DNA of 64,000 nt from positions 12,586,001-12,650,000 of the forward strand of contig NC_087092.1 in the NCBI RefSeq assembly GCF_963855985.1, written 5' to 3'. Under the pieces are notes generated by a model, which saw nothing but the letters and a program-made list of their open reading frames with translations, ran no database searches and was not told the DNA's origin. This stretch comes from Ostrinia nubilalis (lineage: Eukaryota > Arthropoda > Insecta > Lepidoptera > Crambidae). Positions 21,881 to 34,611 of this stretch are shown here, in pieces. How positions within the stretch are numbered: the stretch's first letter is position 1; each line of letters starts with the position of its first letter. The translations under genes were made by a program, and so were the position numbers.

Positions 21881-24800
21881 AACACGCGCTAATGACATGA
21901 CTTTATTTTACTATAGCTACGTATTGATGTCTGTTTCTTGATCTAGACTGAAAATTTCGCTCTTAAAATATCACAATTTATTTATTTTAATATACATATT
22001 GTTAATTATTATCAACCAACTGAATATTTATACTTACCTACTGTTAGTCTTATTCGAAATTTTCAATCTAGAGTATTTGTATTGTACGTATTTACGCTTT
22101 TGTGCGCTTAATGCTAAACGCTTTTTTATTTATTTTGTGTATATTAAACACTTGTTTGTAATATTTTCTGTAATGTAAAGTTTATAGTAGTACTTGGTGT
22201 GATGTTTTGAAGGAAAGCAATTATGGTCGCGTGGCCTAAGCTGTTTTTGTCTATATCTACTTCTTTCCATAAAATGAAATGGCACAAAAGCCTTAAAATG
22301 TTTAGTCCACTGGGTTATTTCAAGTTTAATTCAAATATAAATTCTCAAGTTACAAAAAGATAACATAGAGGCCCAAAACACACGCCACGATAATGGTGTC
22401 AAATATCTAGGAAATATTTATTTTTCTAAGAAAGCTTTTCTATCAGCAGATATTTTATATATTTTCATAAAAACATAAACACAAAGCTATTTATTCAATA
22501 AACTACAGAAATTGTTACTAATTACGAGTATCTATACATTTTACGCCAAAATATACGGGGAGTTATTTTATTCATTCAAATTGTTTAAAAATTAATAAAT
22601 AAATAAGAAATTAGATAGAATTCAGGACATTAGAGTTGCTTGTTTTGTATGTTAGTGGTTTGAGCATTTTGAATGAAAAAAAAACTCGCTGTATATTTTA
22701 CGTTGCCTGGCTTCTTTGCTGTCGTATCATAGTCAATTGTAAAGGTGTCTAAAAGTTTTATTATCTATTGCTATTATTTTAGTCCGAGTTTTAATTTTAC
22801 GCTAGAATTCCGGTACAGTCAAGTGCACATTAGAAGTAACAAATCTAACTTGAAACATTTTAAACTAAGTTGTTAGTGCAGCCGTCAGCACATCATTTTT
22901 CGTTTTTGTCGCAAAATAGCATCTATTACAAGTACATAAAATGCCACAGGTTTAAAAGCTGGGTGTGCCGGCGTCTGTACTAAAGTCTATAGTTAGTTAC
23001 CTAGTTGATGCAAACTTCAATTATTTGTTAATTAAAGACCTGCCTCTTTTAAAAAATATATGGCATGTTTGAAGGATTGTTGCTGCGCATCAGATGCGCA
23101 TAGCTGTGAATTGATCTAGTCGGTAAAATGTTAAAGTGCTGTTATTTGTTAAATCATAATTTTATTTCGCTTTCTAGTAAATGTTCACAAATTATTTTGT
23201 ACACAAATGTACGTGCTACCTTAGCGATCATGTTATTTTTACCTACACTACGTACCTATAGTTATACAGTTTTGTTAATATTAACTAAATTGTAATAGAA
23301 ATATGATGAACAAAACTAAGATAAGACATGATAATATCGCCGCCGAATCATATCCTGAACGAACGGAATACCTGATAAATATAATCACGAGGACAAAATA
23401 ACTATTTACAAATAATAAACAATAGAAATCGTTAGTAACACGTACTATGTATGAGATTTGTATAAGATTATATTTATTGCATATTATGGGAAAATGTAAA
23501 AAAAAATACCCACGAAATTATGAATGTAGAATAGATTTAAGAGAAAATATATTTAACCGTATTTCTGTATGAAATTATATGTAGTTTTTATGTGAATGAT
23601 TGAATAATGGATTTTGATTATTAAATTGTTTTAGGGATAAGACGAACGGTATCCTGATTTCCTTAGAATATCCTATCCTTATATCGTTCAGTCCTACTCA
23701 CCTCCAGAGACCGATTTAAGATGATTATAATCATACTGAATAATTAAAGGATTAACCTAAAGTGGGCTCCAGATAGGTACTTTATCACCAGTGGCTAGAC
23801 ATTCAGCTAGAGAAGCGGTCGCTCAAGGCACCAGGCGGCATAATACCGAACGCTGTTATCGCCATCTCTTGGAACCCCAAACAATCTGATGTGACATTTT
23901 GGGCTGAAAGGAATGCAATCGATCTACGACTATTTATAGAGACTATGTCTGTTGACGGTCGTATTCGTAAAAGAGTGCTGATTGTAACAAGCTATGTGAC
24001 TCGTGGCTAGTAGACTAAGAGCTAGTGAACGCCAGACTTACGTCATTTTATAAAAGCTGAAAGTTTGTCAGCGTATGCTCCCAATATAGGATATAATGTT
24101 GGTGAATTGAGAATGTTACTAGGTATGCAAAATCACTTGAAACCTATGTTACAGTTAAGCTTTTACATTTACAAATACATTAGTTTTTATTTCATTCAAA
24201 AATACCCAGTAGTTATGATTTTATAGGCATTCAAAGTTCGCTTAAATATTGAGTCCCGCCGACGGTCACGTGACCCCGTGTGACGTACATTCACAGCGTC
24301 CACTCACTAGAAAACGGATATAAACATACTTAAATAATTTTTTTTTTGTAAATACAAACTTATTATACATATTAACACCCGGACCCATCACAGAAATTAA
24401 AATTGAACCAAACCCAAACTTGATGCGATTGTGTCGTTTTATTGCGAATTACCTTCCAGCTCCATTATTAGACCCCGATTACTATATAGAATTAAAATAC
24501 TCATCAATACAAAACGAACGAGCTCAAACTCGATGCATTTAAGTCGTTTTATTATAGAGTTCCTATGGCCACCTTCCAGCTCCATCATCAGATCAGCTCC
24601 ATGTCATCATAATATTGCATGGTCATCCAAATCACATGTGTTTGCGAAATTTCAGCTTAATCGGTTGCCTGGAAGTGGGTCTTAATTCAGTTTGCAAGAT
24701 TCCACCCATACAAATATGAGCCAGTCGTTGTAATATGACGTCACGCGCATAAAATGGCGGGCCGGCCGCCGCCCGCACTTTTAAAATTCAATATCTTGGA

Positions 24801-25713
24801 AACTAATTGACGTATCGAAATAATTCTTTCACGTGTATTTTTTATTTTTAACAGAGAATACAGAAAGCTAAAAAACAAAATTAGTGAACATTCTTCATTA
24901 TGATTTGGGTAATGTAGTATTTTTTATGGCTCGCTACTTTACGTAAAAAAGATCCTGTAGCAAGAATTAAATACTTACTTACCGGCAGAGTAGATAAGTA
25001 AATAGTGAATTAAATAGTTATTAATGTACGTTTGCTGATAGACATAAATAACATAATATTAATCCAATAAACACAAAACAAAACATAAAAATTGAAAGCT
25101 AACATGAACTCTAATTTCCCGCCAACCGCCAAGAACCGCCTTTTTTTCTTCCCGCGCTTTTTAGTGATGTGCACTTCCAAATTATTCAAATTGAATATTC
25201 AAATACTTTTATTATATCCTATCGATTAAATCAAATGGTAAAAAAACGAAACTACAACAATAGTTTAGCATCAAAACGAAATACTTGTATTAACAATTTA
25301 ATTAAAACGTAAGTAAAGTAATCGTATGTACGTGAAACGTAACGCAAGTTACGAAGAAATCTAGTTAGGTTTTACATCTGTTGTTACATTACAAATATAA
25401 AGTCAGAGAAATACTACCTCCCAAGAGTCCAAGACTGACTTACTTCGGTGAGTCACTAGCACTGGTGATTTCAATTGAGATCATAATCGATTCCAAGTAA
25501 CTTGTGTAAGTACATCACTCTTTGTCTTATCAAGTGTCAATTTGACGTTGATGAATGACTGACTGGCATTGACATTGACAGTTCTTTTTTACGCGTCGAT
25601 GAGTGCAGTTGTACCATCGCACTTTTTCCTCTTTTAATAATCGTCTAATAATAACGTTTGTAATTTAAATTAACTTGTAATCTCATTACTTTTTTAAAAA
25701 TTTTACTTTCAAT
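21881..25713. other. IA-2 3' UTR and intergenic DNA before GLOD4
   Basis: The first part is presumably IA-2 3' UTR; a candidate AATAAA lies at 22497-22502, but several AT-rich alternatives exist and the transcript end is not fixed. No further coding exon is visible. The right part holds the interspersed repeat described at 24400-24720 and, at 25530-25640, the presumed GLOD4 promoter, with TGTCAATTTGACG and TGACATTGACAG repeats. Confidence 0.5.
24400..24720 (+). repeat. Lepidopteran interspersed repeat with internal duplication
   Basis: A unit with CTCAAACTCGATG, GTCGTTTTATT and ACCTTCCAGCTCCAT occurs twice (about 24410-24475 and 24518-24600). It is followed by AAATTTCAGCTTAATCGGTT and GGAAGTGGGTC. 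I recognise this as a widespread lepidopteran repeat, probably a retroelement 3' region, but cannot name the family. Confidence 0.55.
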
Positions 25714-28700
25714 ATGTCTATTACCGGCCGTGCACTGCATTTTGTGTTCAAAGTTGCGGATAGAACACTCACCGCAAAATTCTACCGAGATGTCCTGGGA
25801 ATGAAGGTAAATAACTTAAACTTTATCTAGATTCTAGAATGATCGAATAATTTAAAAAAGGACCCATTGGCTCTCTAATTAACTGTTCAAAATAAGCAGT
25901 TGTTCAAACTAGTTCTCATAAAAATTAAATCAAGGTCATCATTCGACTTTTCAGTACTCACTCAGTCAGGATTGCCGGTAAATTATGTGTAGCTAATTGC
26001 AATATACATAGTGTATTTTGTTCGTTCTCATGTGGTTCTGTGACAAATTAAGCAATTGCATTAATTTAAGTCTTCTTTTTCCAATAAGAAACTATTCAAT
26101 GTGAGTGTAGCCACCTAACTCTGATTAATATTACTTACAGTAAAATAATATATGGTTTGTTCGTATCTATTTCCTGTTTCAATATTAACCAAGATGATTT
26201 GTTCATTATTAGGTTTTGCGTCATGAAGAATTCAGTGAAGGCTGTGAAGCAGCTTGCAATGGGTGAGACTTGATTGTTATTTTTGTATGAAAAATATTTA
26301 ACACATGACTATGGGAATGATTCATTGGCTTGACAAAAAGGAGTCAGTCTAGTCATAAAATTTACATCACCTAACTTTTTTACTATGTCTGTACCTACCT
26401 GACTCAATAAATAATATTGTTTTTCCTGTTTTCCAGACCGTATGCTAACAGATGGAGTAAAACCATGATTGGTTACGGACCAGAAGACACTCATTTTGTT
26501 GTGGAGCTCACGTATAACTATGGAATAACACATTATGACTTGGGAAATGATTTCATCGGCCTGACGATACAGTCCAGTGAGAGTCTCAAGAGGGCAGCAG
26601 CAAATAACTGGCCTGTAAAAGAACAGAACGGAGTCAAGTACCTAGAGGCACCTGGCGGCTACAAGTTCTTCATTATTGATAAGCCACAGCCAGTTGATAA
26701 GGGTAAGATATTTACAAAACATTGTTATGATTTGATAGATTGAAGTACTTTATTTTAAGTGGCTGCAGATAGTTAAATTACTTGCAACATTTATCCTTCT
26801 TGGTATATTATTTATCTGAATGAATTCTAATTTAAAATAACACAGTTTTCTCAATCAATGAGATTTTTATCTGATTGACAGATAGTAATCAATGAAGAAT
26901 AATGATTAGACTGTTATCTCAATAATAATTTTATTATTGGTCTCTTATCATAATCTTGATAAATCAAACTGATTTTAATAATTAGGCCTTATTATCTTTT
27001 ATTGTTAAGATTATTTATTTTATCTTCATGCTTGGTCAATGGTCATGTAAACTCATGTACACACATGGGACTTAGAAGCAAAGCTGTGTGTGTAATGACT
27101 GGTTTACAATTGTCCTTAATTACATTCCACTCTATTCTTGGGACCGACTCATGGTTCCCTTAAATCCATTGTGATATATTGTCCCTTTAAAGTTTCCCCT
27201 TTGGTCTATGAAGAAGCACTTAAAAAGCCACCAGCTTACAAAGCAAGTACTTGGAAATCTAAAGATATGATATACACCATGTAATCGCGATACAACTATC
27301 ACGCCAATACCACTGCGTCCATGTAGCGCCTTCCATAAATTGGTATAGTTTGCACGCCATGGACATGCGATCAACACGTGGCGTGAATTTAACGTCTAGG
27401 GACGCTTTCAGTCTGAATATACGAAGACGGGACACGCAGGGAGCACGCCCAGAAATGGGCTCTTGGGAGCATTGATGTATAATAATTAGAATATTAACCC
27501 TTTGAAAACCGATCACGTATGTAAGGCTAAACTAGTGATCTTAAAAAACTGTGTTTTCAGAGAAGACTATGTCACTTGTGGTGCATAAATAAATTACCTT
27601 ACAGTTATCTCCATTCATAGTGATAACAGTTATGATAATTTCTCTGCACTGTTCAAGATTAAGTATTATCCACTTATTTTAACTAAAGATAGAGTAGGTA
27701 CAGGCTCTATAAAGCCATGTCATTGTGACAACATCTTTTTAAAACAGTAGAATACTGAAATTTAAGGAGAAATTGATAAGTTATATAGTTCAATTGTCAC
27801 ACTTTTATAAAGTTGTGATGACAAACAGAATCGACTTTGAGTCATCATCTGCCTATTCATCATGACATGCATGCAACTTTGGCCTTCCTAATTTACGCAT
27901 TGAGCTTCTTCGGCTCAGTCATAATAACTATGTAATTCAATAGCATATTATGATCTTATTTCATTAGACAAGCCAAATTAATTATTGTATATTATTATGT
28001 TGTACCTATAATGTAAGGAAACAAAAAGTGTGCTAAACTGCATGCTATGTAAATTAAGCTTCACACAATGTTGTGTACTTCTGCCTCAACACTTTTTGTA
28101 TTGATATTTTAATATTTTGTACACTATCATTATCATGATCAAATTGTACAGACATCGGGAAAACACGTCGGCCACTTTTTAAAGCTGATAGTAGATTATA
28201 AAATTTATTTCTTGTTGTGATAAGTTTGGATGTAGGGTAAATATAAACGGTACGAAGAACGTTTTTATCTCTCTTGTTCCGTATCTGTCACGTAATAGGC
28301 GCCCGGTAAAAGTTTAGATCATTTTATACTATTAGAAATTTAGACCATTTTCAATGGTTAGAGGTTCGTATTATTTAATTTTATTTTTTATTTGAATTAC
28401 AATTTCTACTTCTCTCATCACCTCACAGTTATGACAGAAGGTCGGCGGGTGAACTTTTGGGTTGTTATTTGTTGTTGTTTTAGCATTGCATCGCTATTAT
28501 ATTGGCTAATTGCGACGCTATTAATTAAACACTTAAGATTTATGAAACACTTATACAATTACACTAAGATAGCGATAAATATATCCTTAAATGTACCTTA
28601 AATTTTTCCATGACAAAATATTGTTATATTATAGGATTTCGTTATCAAAGATAAGAGTAAGGATTGTATACAATGTTGCACCATACTTATTGACATTATA

Positions 28701-30096
28701 AGTGTTTCTATGGATGATGACGCTCTCTTGTATTGGAGACACTCAAATTAAGATTGTTGGGTTCCTTGAACATTTTCAAACATTCCAACATCAGACATCC
28801 ATCTGTCAGGCAACTATGCACTAGTTAACGCGATCCGAACACTCGCACTTTCATTTTGCTGCATGTTTTAATAGATTAGTTAGATGACAGAACCGTTTTA
28901 ACGCAGCAACGAACTTAAGTTTTAATTCCTTCCAAAACAAGAATTTTGCTTACTATAGCTTCTCTACCCTTTTTAACTATGGTCACAGACAATTTTCAGG
29001 TTTATCTTGACTTTGTGGTACAACCAACTAATGATAATAATTTTTATTCTTTTCAGATCCTGTCGTAAAGGTGTCGCTCGCAAGTTCAAATCTGGCCAAG
29101 TCCATTGCGTACTGGAATGGTCTCCTCACACTGAAGATCTTCGAAAAAACCGACAAATCTGTAATCCTTGGGTTCAGCGAGGACCAAGCAAAATTGGAAT
29201 TAGTTGAAATAAGTAAGATATTTTGTTATTATTTATTGCACCAATTACTTACACAAACAAATCGTCATTTGCAGTCGCAATATAAAATCTTATTCTAAAT
29301 CTTATGTCCCAGTATTTTCAGTAGATTATTCTATAAATAGCTTGATTGCATCAATTGCATGGTTGACTGAACAAAGCGTCGTCAAGGTTACAACCGTTTT
29401 CTTTGATGTTTATTGCAACTAAATAACGTTATTTGTGACATGGACCTTCAGTCAAGTTTTATGAGTTATGTGGATATTATTCGTGAATGTTTGCACAGGT
29501 TTAAAGACAGGTTGGAAAAACTACTACAGCAAAGTCATACCATTATCTCAAAGTAGAATTATTCGACGTTTTCCTGTTCATCAGTTTTAAAAGATCCCAA
29601 TATGTATACTTAAGTAGCTGTTGTACATGACGATACATCAAGCTCGATACTGTTGTGTCTTAAGGCTGATTTCGCTCCATATGTACCAGAACGTCGATGT
29701 AACGTCACGGCTGCCAGATGCGCAGTCGGTCGGGTTGCAAACTGCAAGCTTATGAGAAATTCTATCCAAGAAATAAAATAATTAACCAATATTTTTAAAA
29801 CAGGTGGCCCCGTGAACCGCGCGAAGGCATACGGCCGCATCGCCTTCGCCTGCCCATTCGATGTCCAGCCGATCATCGACAAGAAGATCCAAGAAGCCAA
29901 CGGAACCATCCTCACACCCCTCATATCCCTCGACACCCCTGGAAAAGCCACAGTCAGGGTCATCATCCTCGCAGACCCTGACGGCCATGAGATATGCTTC
30001 GTAGATGACGAGAGTTTCAGACAACTGTCTCAAGTCGACCCCAACAGCGATGCTGATTTGGACAAGTTCATCAAATCAGACAAATCCAGAGCATAA
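25714..30096 (+). CDS. GLOD4: Glyoxalase domain-containing protein 4 (GLOD4), complete, five exons
   Basis: Exons 25714-25806, 26213-26262, 26437-26702, 29057-29212 and 29804-30096 join in frame to 858 bp, 285 aa plus TAA; all introns are GT-AG. The product starts [20 protein letters not shown] and shows the GLOD4 landmarks [50 protein letters not shown], then in the second half [15 protein letters not shown] and [19 protein letters not shown]. This is two vicinal-oxygen-chelate (glyoxalase/bleomycin-resistance fold) modules in tandem, at the length usual for the family (about 290-300 aa). No signal peptide or membrane span is visible. The exact reaction of GLOD4 is not settled; mitochondrial or cytosolic location is reported for homologues. 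The start is supported by the conserved ALHFVFKV just after it. A candidate poly(A) signal lies at 30157. Confidence 0.97.
26703..29056. other. GLOD4 intron 3 (2.35 kb)
   Basis: Spans donor GGTAAGATA to acceptor TTCTTTTCAG. On the minus strand at 27516-27132 there are two overlapping open frames of 85 and 81 codons in sequence of more balanced base composition than its surroundings. I cannot match them to a family; it may be a decayed mobile-element coding piece. No other feature is seen. Confidence 0.5.
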
Positions 30097-30156
30097 TGTA
30101 TGTTAACTTTTCAGACAGCTTTTCATGAGTATCTTTAGCGTTTTGGAATTTTTTTA

Positions 30157-30162
30157 AATAAA
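30157..30162 (+). terminator. Candidate GLOD4 poly(A) signal AATAAA
   Basis: AATAAA lies 61 bp after the GLOD4 stop codon and is followed within 20-30 bp by TG/GT-rich sequence (GTTTTGTTGAGC, then TGTCAGTGGTCTG), the usual layout of an animal cleavage site. Confidence 0.7.
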
Positions 30163-31882
30163 ACGTTTTGTTGAGCTGGATGTCAGTGGTCTGTTTGCAG
30201 GACTGCACACGGAAAATTGTACAAAAACTGTTGGAATAATAAGGGTTCCTTGTAAGGACTATGGAACCCTAAAAAGGACAATTTTACTGACCAAAAGGTA
30301 CTTAGGAATTGGTCTTGCAAATGACTACCTACATCTGCCTCAAAACGACTTATTTGAAAGAGACCTTAAAGTACTTAGCATAAAATGTGATAAAATTATT
30401 TCTTATTTTGGTGTTTGTGTAATTTTAGCATTCCTTGTTAATTGAAGTTTTAATTATTATTATAAGTATATCGTTAGTGTACTACATTGTTTCTTTGATA
30501 TGTACACAGCATTTCTTCAGTACGCATGTACCTGTAATTTGTACAACTAACCAATGCTATGCGAAAAAATATCTACTAACATAAAAATATATTTACATTG
30601 AGTAATATTTGCATACAGTTTTATTTTAGACAATATTGCATGCCTATGCCAAACGGTAACTAAAGAGGACAATACTGAAAATACATTACGCTAAACACTA
30701 ACTAACATCTCATTTTGCGACAAAACTACACAACCCTCTTTTCAAGTTATCATGATGCCATAGAAACAACAATACTAAGAAAAAAATAACTTGTGACCAA
30801 GATAGCATAACTTTATCGTGGACTACATGGTATTGCATTTAGGGCATAGTAATGAATGCGCCTGAAACGAAGGGAAACGCTTAAGTTGCATGAAAGTATT
30901 ATTGATACGTCAGGGTCTTTCGGAAAAGAAATCTGCCATTACGACTATATTCGTGACGCATGCTATTCAAGTTTTATTTCAAAAGAAGCGAGTTGCGGCA
31001 GTGTCAGCAAGCCTAATGGCATGTTGTTATTGATCAAATATGCACTGTACTTACCTTTATTGCGCCCCTTTAGCAGCATATTGCATAGCACATAGGTTTA
31101 ATAATAATAAAGTTTATTTACTAACAAGATTGTGAATCACAAGAATGGATAGACTTTATTGCACCAGTCATAAAACTGATAATCAATAATTTTCAACAGA
31201 AATTGGATAATATGTTCGTTCATGCACCTAAACATTGCTGGAATCGAACCTGCGAAAGATGCAGTGACCCTAGACTAAGAGCGGCCGTAAAATTATATTT
31301 TAGAAAACAACCGAGTAAAAAAATCAACTGCGATCTTCTACGCAATAATAGGCGCAATGAAAATTCAATTAGAAACTACTGGACTACACACATCGTAGAA
31401 GTTGCGGCGCTTTATGAAATTTGTACCTTCCACAGCCACGGAGAAGTAACAAGATTATCCCGGATTTTCCAGCCATTTCCTTTTTCATTAGTCGATAAAC
31501 CTTGTTAGCTCGAGTAGCTGCGATTGCGTCCAATGCAGTCTCGTAGACATGAGGCTATATCGTAGGTAGAGTAATAAAATTGACAGTAAGTTCGTTCTAT
31601 TTGTGATTAAGATTAATGTCAATTAATGAAGTGATCATCAAATAATATTATTATTGATTTTAACAAGTTAACTGGTAGAGACTGCCACACTGCATTATTA
31701 AGTTCACCTATTATAAGTACCTCAATTTCGAGTGCGATAGAGCTTTCATACTTCCTCCTACGCAAAAAACAAAACTTATAAAAATCAACACGGATGTCGA
31801 CTCTTGAAAAATGTGAAAATTGACACTGGCATTTTAATTTATTTATCTTTCCGTAATAAATAATGGCTGCAATTTTTCCAAG
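30163..31882. other. Intergenic DNA between GLOD4 and the 3.2-kb hAT composite
   Basis: No recognisable gene. Open frames at 30856-31095 and 31203-31508 have no domain I know. A GGAATCGAACC string near 31240 matches a tRNA B-box on the minus strand, but no tRNA fold or A-box accompanies it. Confidence 0.5.
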
Positions 31883-31924
31883 CAGTGGCGGATTTACAAA
31901 TTTGCCGCTAGTAGGCCATTCAAT

Positions 31925-33395
31925 TTTTGCCGCCCCTACTAGGCCAGTAGAATTAGATTTTAAATCGGAAATAATTCCTACAAAAGATTTTATTGCTTTA
32001 ATGGCTTCATTGGTTGCCCATTAAGACTCTCCTAGGTTTTCGACTTCGACGGAGTTGTGCTTAAGTGGTGGGGGCCCCTGAAAGGGGCGCTTTTTTGGTT
32101 TTCCGGTTATACCGCGTAAAGGACTTACCCTATAGAAAAGTGGTCTTCCTGATGGTTGAAGGGCATTTAATCCTGCATTAAATAAGACCAAATTCATATT
32201 ATGTTTTGGACAAACCGTTCTCGTGCATTTGCCGAACATTTGTTCGGCAAAGTAGAAAATATGTGTATAATTAATGACCCTCTCCACGTCCAATAGCTCG
32301 TCACCCGTAGGCTCCCTAGCCTTGTAAAGGGTCGCCTTAACCAGCGTATCCCTGTCAAGGCTGACGAGTTGGATTCGCTTATCCTTGTTCGTCCCAGCCG
32401 TTCCTTAACTGCGGTTGCTGCACCTCTTCCTGGCACTCTCCTGAACGACTCTGTGTTACCTAATGTGGCTGCCCCTCTTCCTTGTACCCTCCTGTACGAT
32501 TGCATTGCTTAGCCATATGCCTGTTCCAAGGTTCGACGCCACAAAATCAACTTCGTACGCGTGAAAATAGTTTAAATACTATTTTCGGTGCTTGCAACAT
32601 TTTTCTTTACTGCTTCGCCTCTATTAGTCGTAGAGTGATTATATATATCCTATAGCCTTCCTCAATTGATGAGCTATTCAACACAAAAATAATTATTTCA
32701 ATCAAACTAGTAATTCTTGAGATTAGTGCGTACAAACAAACAAACAAAAAACTCTTCAGCGTTTTAATATAAACTTGTTGTTGTTGATTTTTGGCGTTGA
32801 ACCTTAAATCGGAATACGGCTAGGCAACGTAGTCGTGCAGGAGGATACAAGGAAGAGGGGCAGCCACAGTAGGTAACACAGAGTCGTTCAGGTGAGTGCC
32901 AGGAAGAGGTGCAGCAACCGCAGTTAAGGAACGGCTGGGACGAATAAGGATAGGCGCATCTAGCTCGTAAGCCTTGATAGGGTTACACTGGTTTAGGCGC
33001 TCCTTTTCAAGACTTGGAAGCCTGCGGGTAGCGAGCCATTGGACGTGGAGAGGGTAATTAATTATACACATATTTTCTACTTTGCCGAACATTTGCACGA
33101 GAACGGTTTGTTCAAAACATATGAATTTGGTCTTATTTAATGCAGGATTAAATTCCCTTCAACCGTCAGGAAGACCACTTTTCGATAGGCTAAGTCCTTT
33201 ACGCGGTATAACCGGAAAACCGAAAAAGCGCCCCTTTTGGGGGCCCCCACCACTTAAGCACAACTCCGTCGAAGTCGAAAACCTAGGAGAGTCTTTATGG
33301 GCAACTAATGAAGCCATTAAAGCACTAAAATCTTTAGTAGGAATTATTTCCGATTTAGTTCATTTTTGTGTTTAATTCTACTGGCCTATACTGAC
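31925..33395. repeat. Large inverted repeat (~570-bp arms) inside the hAT composite
   Basis: The left arm (about 31925-32515) and the right arm (about 32818-33395) are reverse complements with few differences and end-to-end order, separated by about 300 bp. Both arms contain an open frame reading outward-in with the same peptide: minus strand 32293-32021 and plus strand 33082-33375 share LNALQPSGRPLF or LNSLQPSGRPLF and GITGKPKKRPF, then PPLKHNSVEVENLGES. The right-arm frame continues with ATNEAIKALKSLVGII. I do not recognise the peptide. Such an arrangement would give a long hairpin RNA if transcribed. Confidence 0.8.
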
Positions 33396-33739
33396 TTTTG
33401 AAATTCAATACGTTAGTTTAATCCCGTTATTAGTATGATTGTGAACTTAATGATATTAAGCTTTTCTTGACTTAAAGGAGATCGTAGATAGTTTTTAACC
33501 CGTTTTAAGCAAGAAAAGCTTCTCTCACTGAACAATTTGTCACCGGTGTGCACAGAGCCATGCGAAGTGCTATATCCAGTATAATTAGCTAAGAACTACT
33601 TAAAGGTAAACAGAAAGACCAAGGCTTTGTAATACAGGGTGGCCCAGAAGAAAATTCACTTTTGAAAATTCAAGTAAACGAAAACTGTACATTTTTATAG
33701 AACTTTAACTATTGCAATTTAAAGAAAATTTAATGCAAT

Positions 33740-34115
33740 TTATTTTTAAATTTACCTTTATTAAATTACATCGCCCAGGAGATTTCCTTGCCGCTTACAA
33801 CATTCGATCAACATACATCAAAATCTTGGAATGCGTTCGTCAGAATCACCTCGAAACCTATTTTAAATTTTTTGCCGAATGCTCAGCTTCTGTTGCTGCA
33901 TGGTTGTTGGATTATACTCTTTTCAAGTAAAAGTATACTCTTTTCTTAATGTAACACCACAAAAAAGAATTTTCTGGAGTGAGATCAGGGCTTTCTGGTA
34001 GCCAGGAGATGTCACCCCTGCCTGAAATTATTTTTTTGTGGGAACATGTCTCTTACCATCTAAATGCTCTCAGTTGAAGTGTGACACGCAGCCCCATCTT
34101 GATGAAACCAAGTGC
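33740..34115 (-). pseudogene. Mariner/IS630-type transposase C-terminal half, decayed
   Basis: Read on the minus strand, the sequence gives QDGAACHTSTESI near 34110, with the QDGA motif around the second catalytic Asp. It then gives WLPESPDLTPENSFLWCYIK near 34000-33950, the WPPRSPDLTP-FFLWG block that carries the third acidic position in this transposase family. An in-frame stop after STESI and frameshifts between the motifs show that it is broken. Confidence 0.75.
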
Positions 34116-34235
34116 TCCGGTCATAACCTTGCGAATCTTGCAGCTTTGAAATCAAAAAGCTTTTCAGCCTACCAGTATAGCTCTCTCAAAAATTAATCAT
34201 CCTTTCAATGCAATAAACCAATTAAGCAGGGGTGA

Positions 34236-34325
34236 AATCTCACTGCCTCTAAGAAGCGCTAATCTCATTCGAGCAGACTTCTTTTTGTGGGGTTACCTTA
34301 TGAGCAGAGTAGGTACTCTAATAAT
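34236..34325 (+). pseudogene. Second, inverted copy of the transposase DDE-end block
   Basis: The plus strand reads LRSANLIRADFFLWGYLMSR, a divergent version of the same SPDLTP-DFFLWGY block found on the minus strand at about 33950-34000. Its presence in the opposite orientation shows that the fold-back element was built from two transposon ends joined head to head, or from an inverted duplication. Confidence 0.65.
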
Positions 34326-34377
34326 CCAAAACCTCTGCAGCATTCATCCATCCTGAATATTTTGAGGTAACTCTAAG

Positions 34378-34611
34378 GGCTCCTGCACACGACGCCGCCA
34401 CCGCGCCGCCGCCGCGCCGTCGCCGCGCCGCTACACTGTTCATACGCACCGAGTAAAACCGCCGTCGCGCCGCCACCGCGCCGTCAAAGCATATTTTCGC
34501 GCGCGGCGCGGCGGCGGCGCGGCAGCGGTGTTCACGCGGCGCGTATAAACAATGCAAAGGCGCGGCGACGGCGCGGTGGCGGCGTGGTAGCGGCGTCGTG
34601 TGCAGGAGCGC
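34378..34611. mobile_element. GC-rich palindromic MITE (GGCTCCTGCACACGACG ends)
   Basis: GGCTCCTGCACACGACGCCG at the left and CGTCGTGTGCAGGAGC at the right are inverted. The intervening 200 bp consists largely of CGCCGCCGC/GCGGCGGCG runs, also mirrored. Base composition is sharply higher in GC than everything around. The nearest flanking trinucleotides (TAA and TTA) do not give a convincing target duplication. Confidence 0.75.

Noticed and set aside
27132..27516. Minus-strand open frames in GLOD4 intron 3
   Set aside because: They look more coding-like than their surroundings but match no family I know; listed only as intron content, not as a gene.
31236..31250. GGAATCGAACC, a perfect tRNA B-box on the minus strand
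   Set aside because: No A-box, acceptor stem or anticodon arm can be drawn around it.
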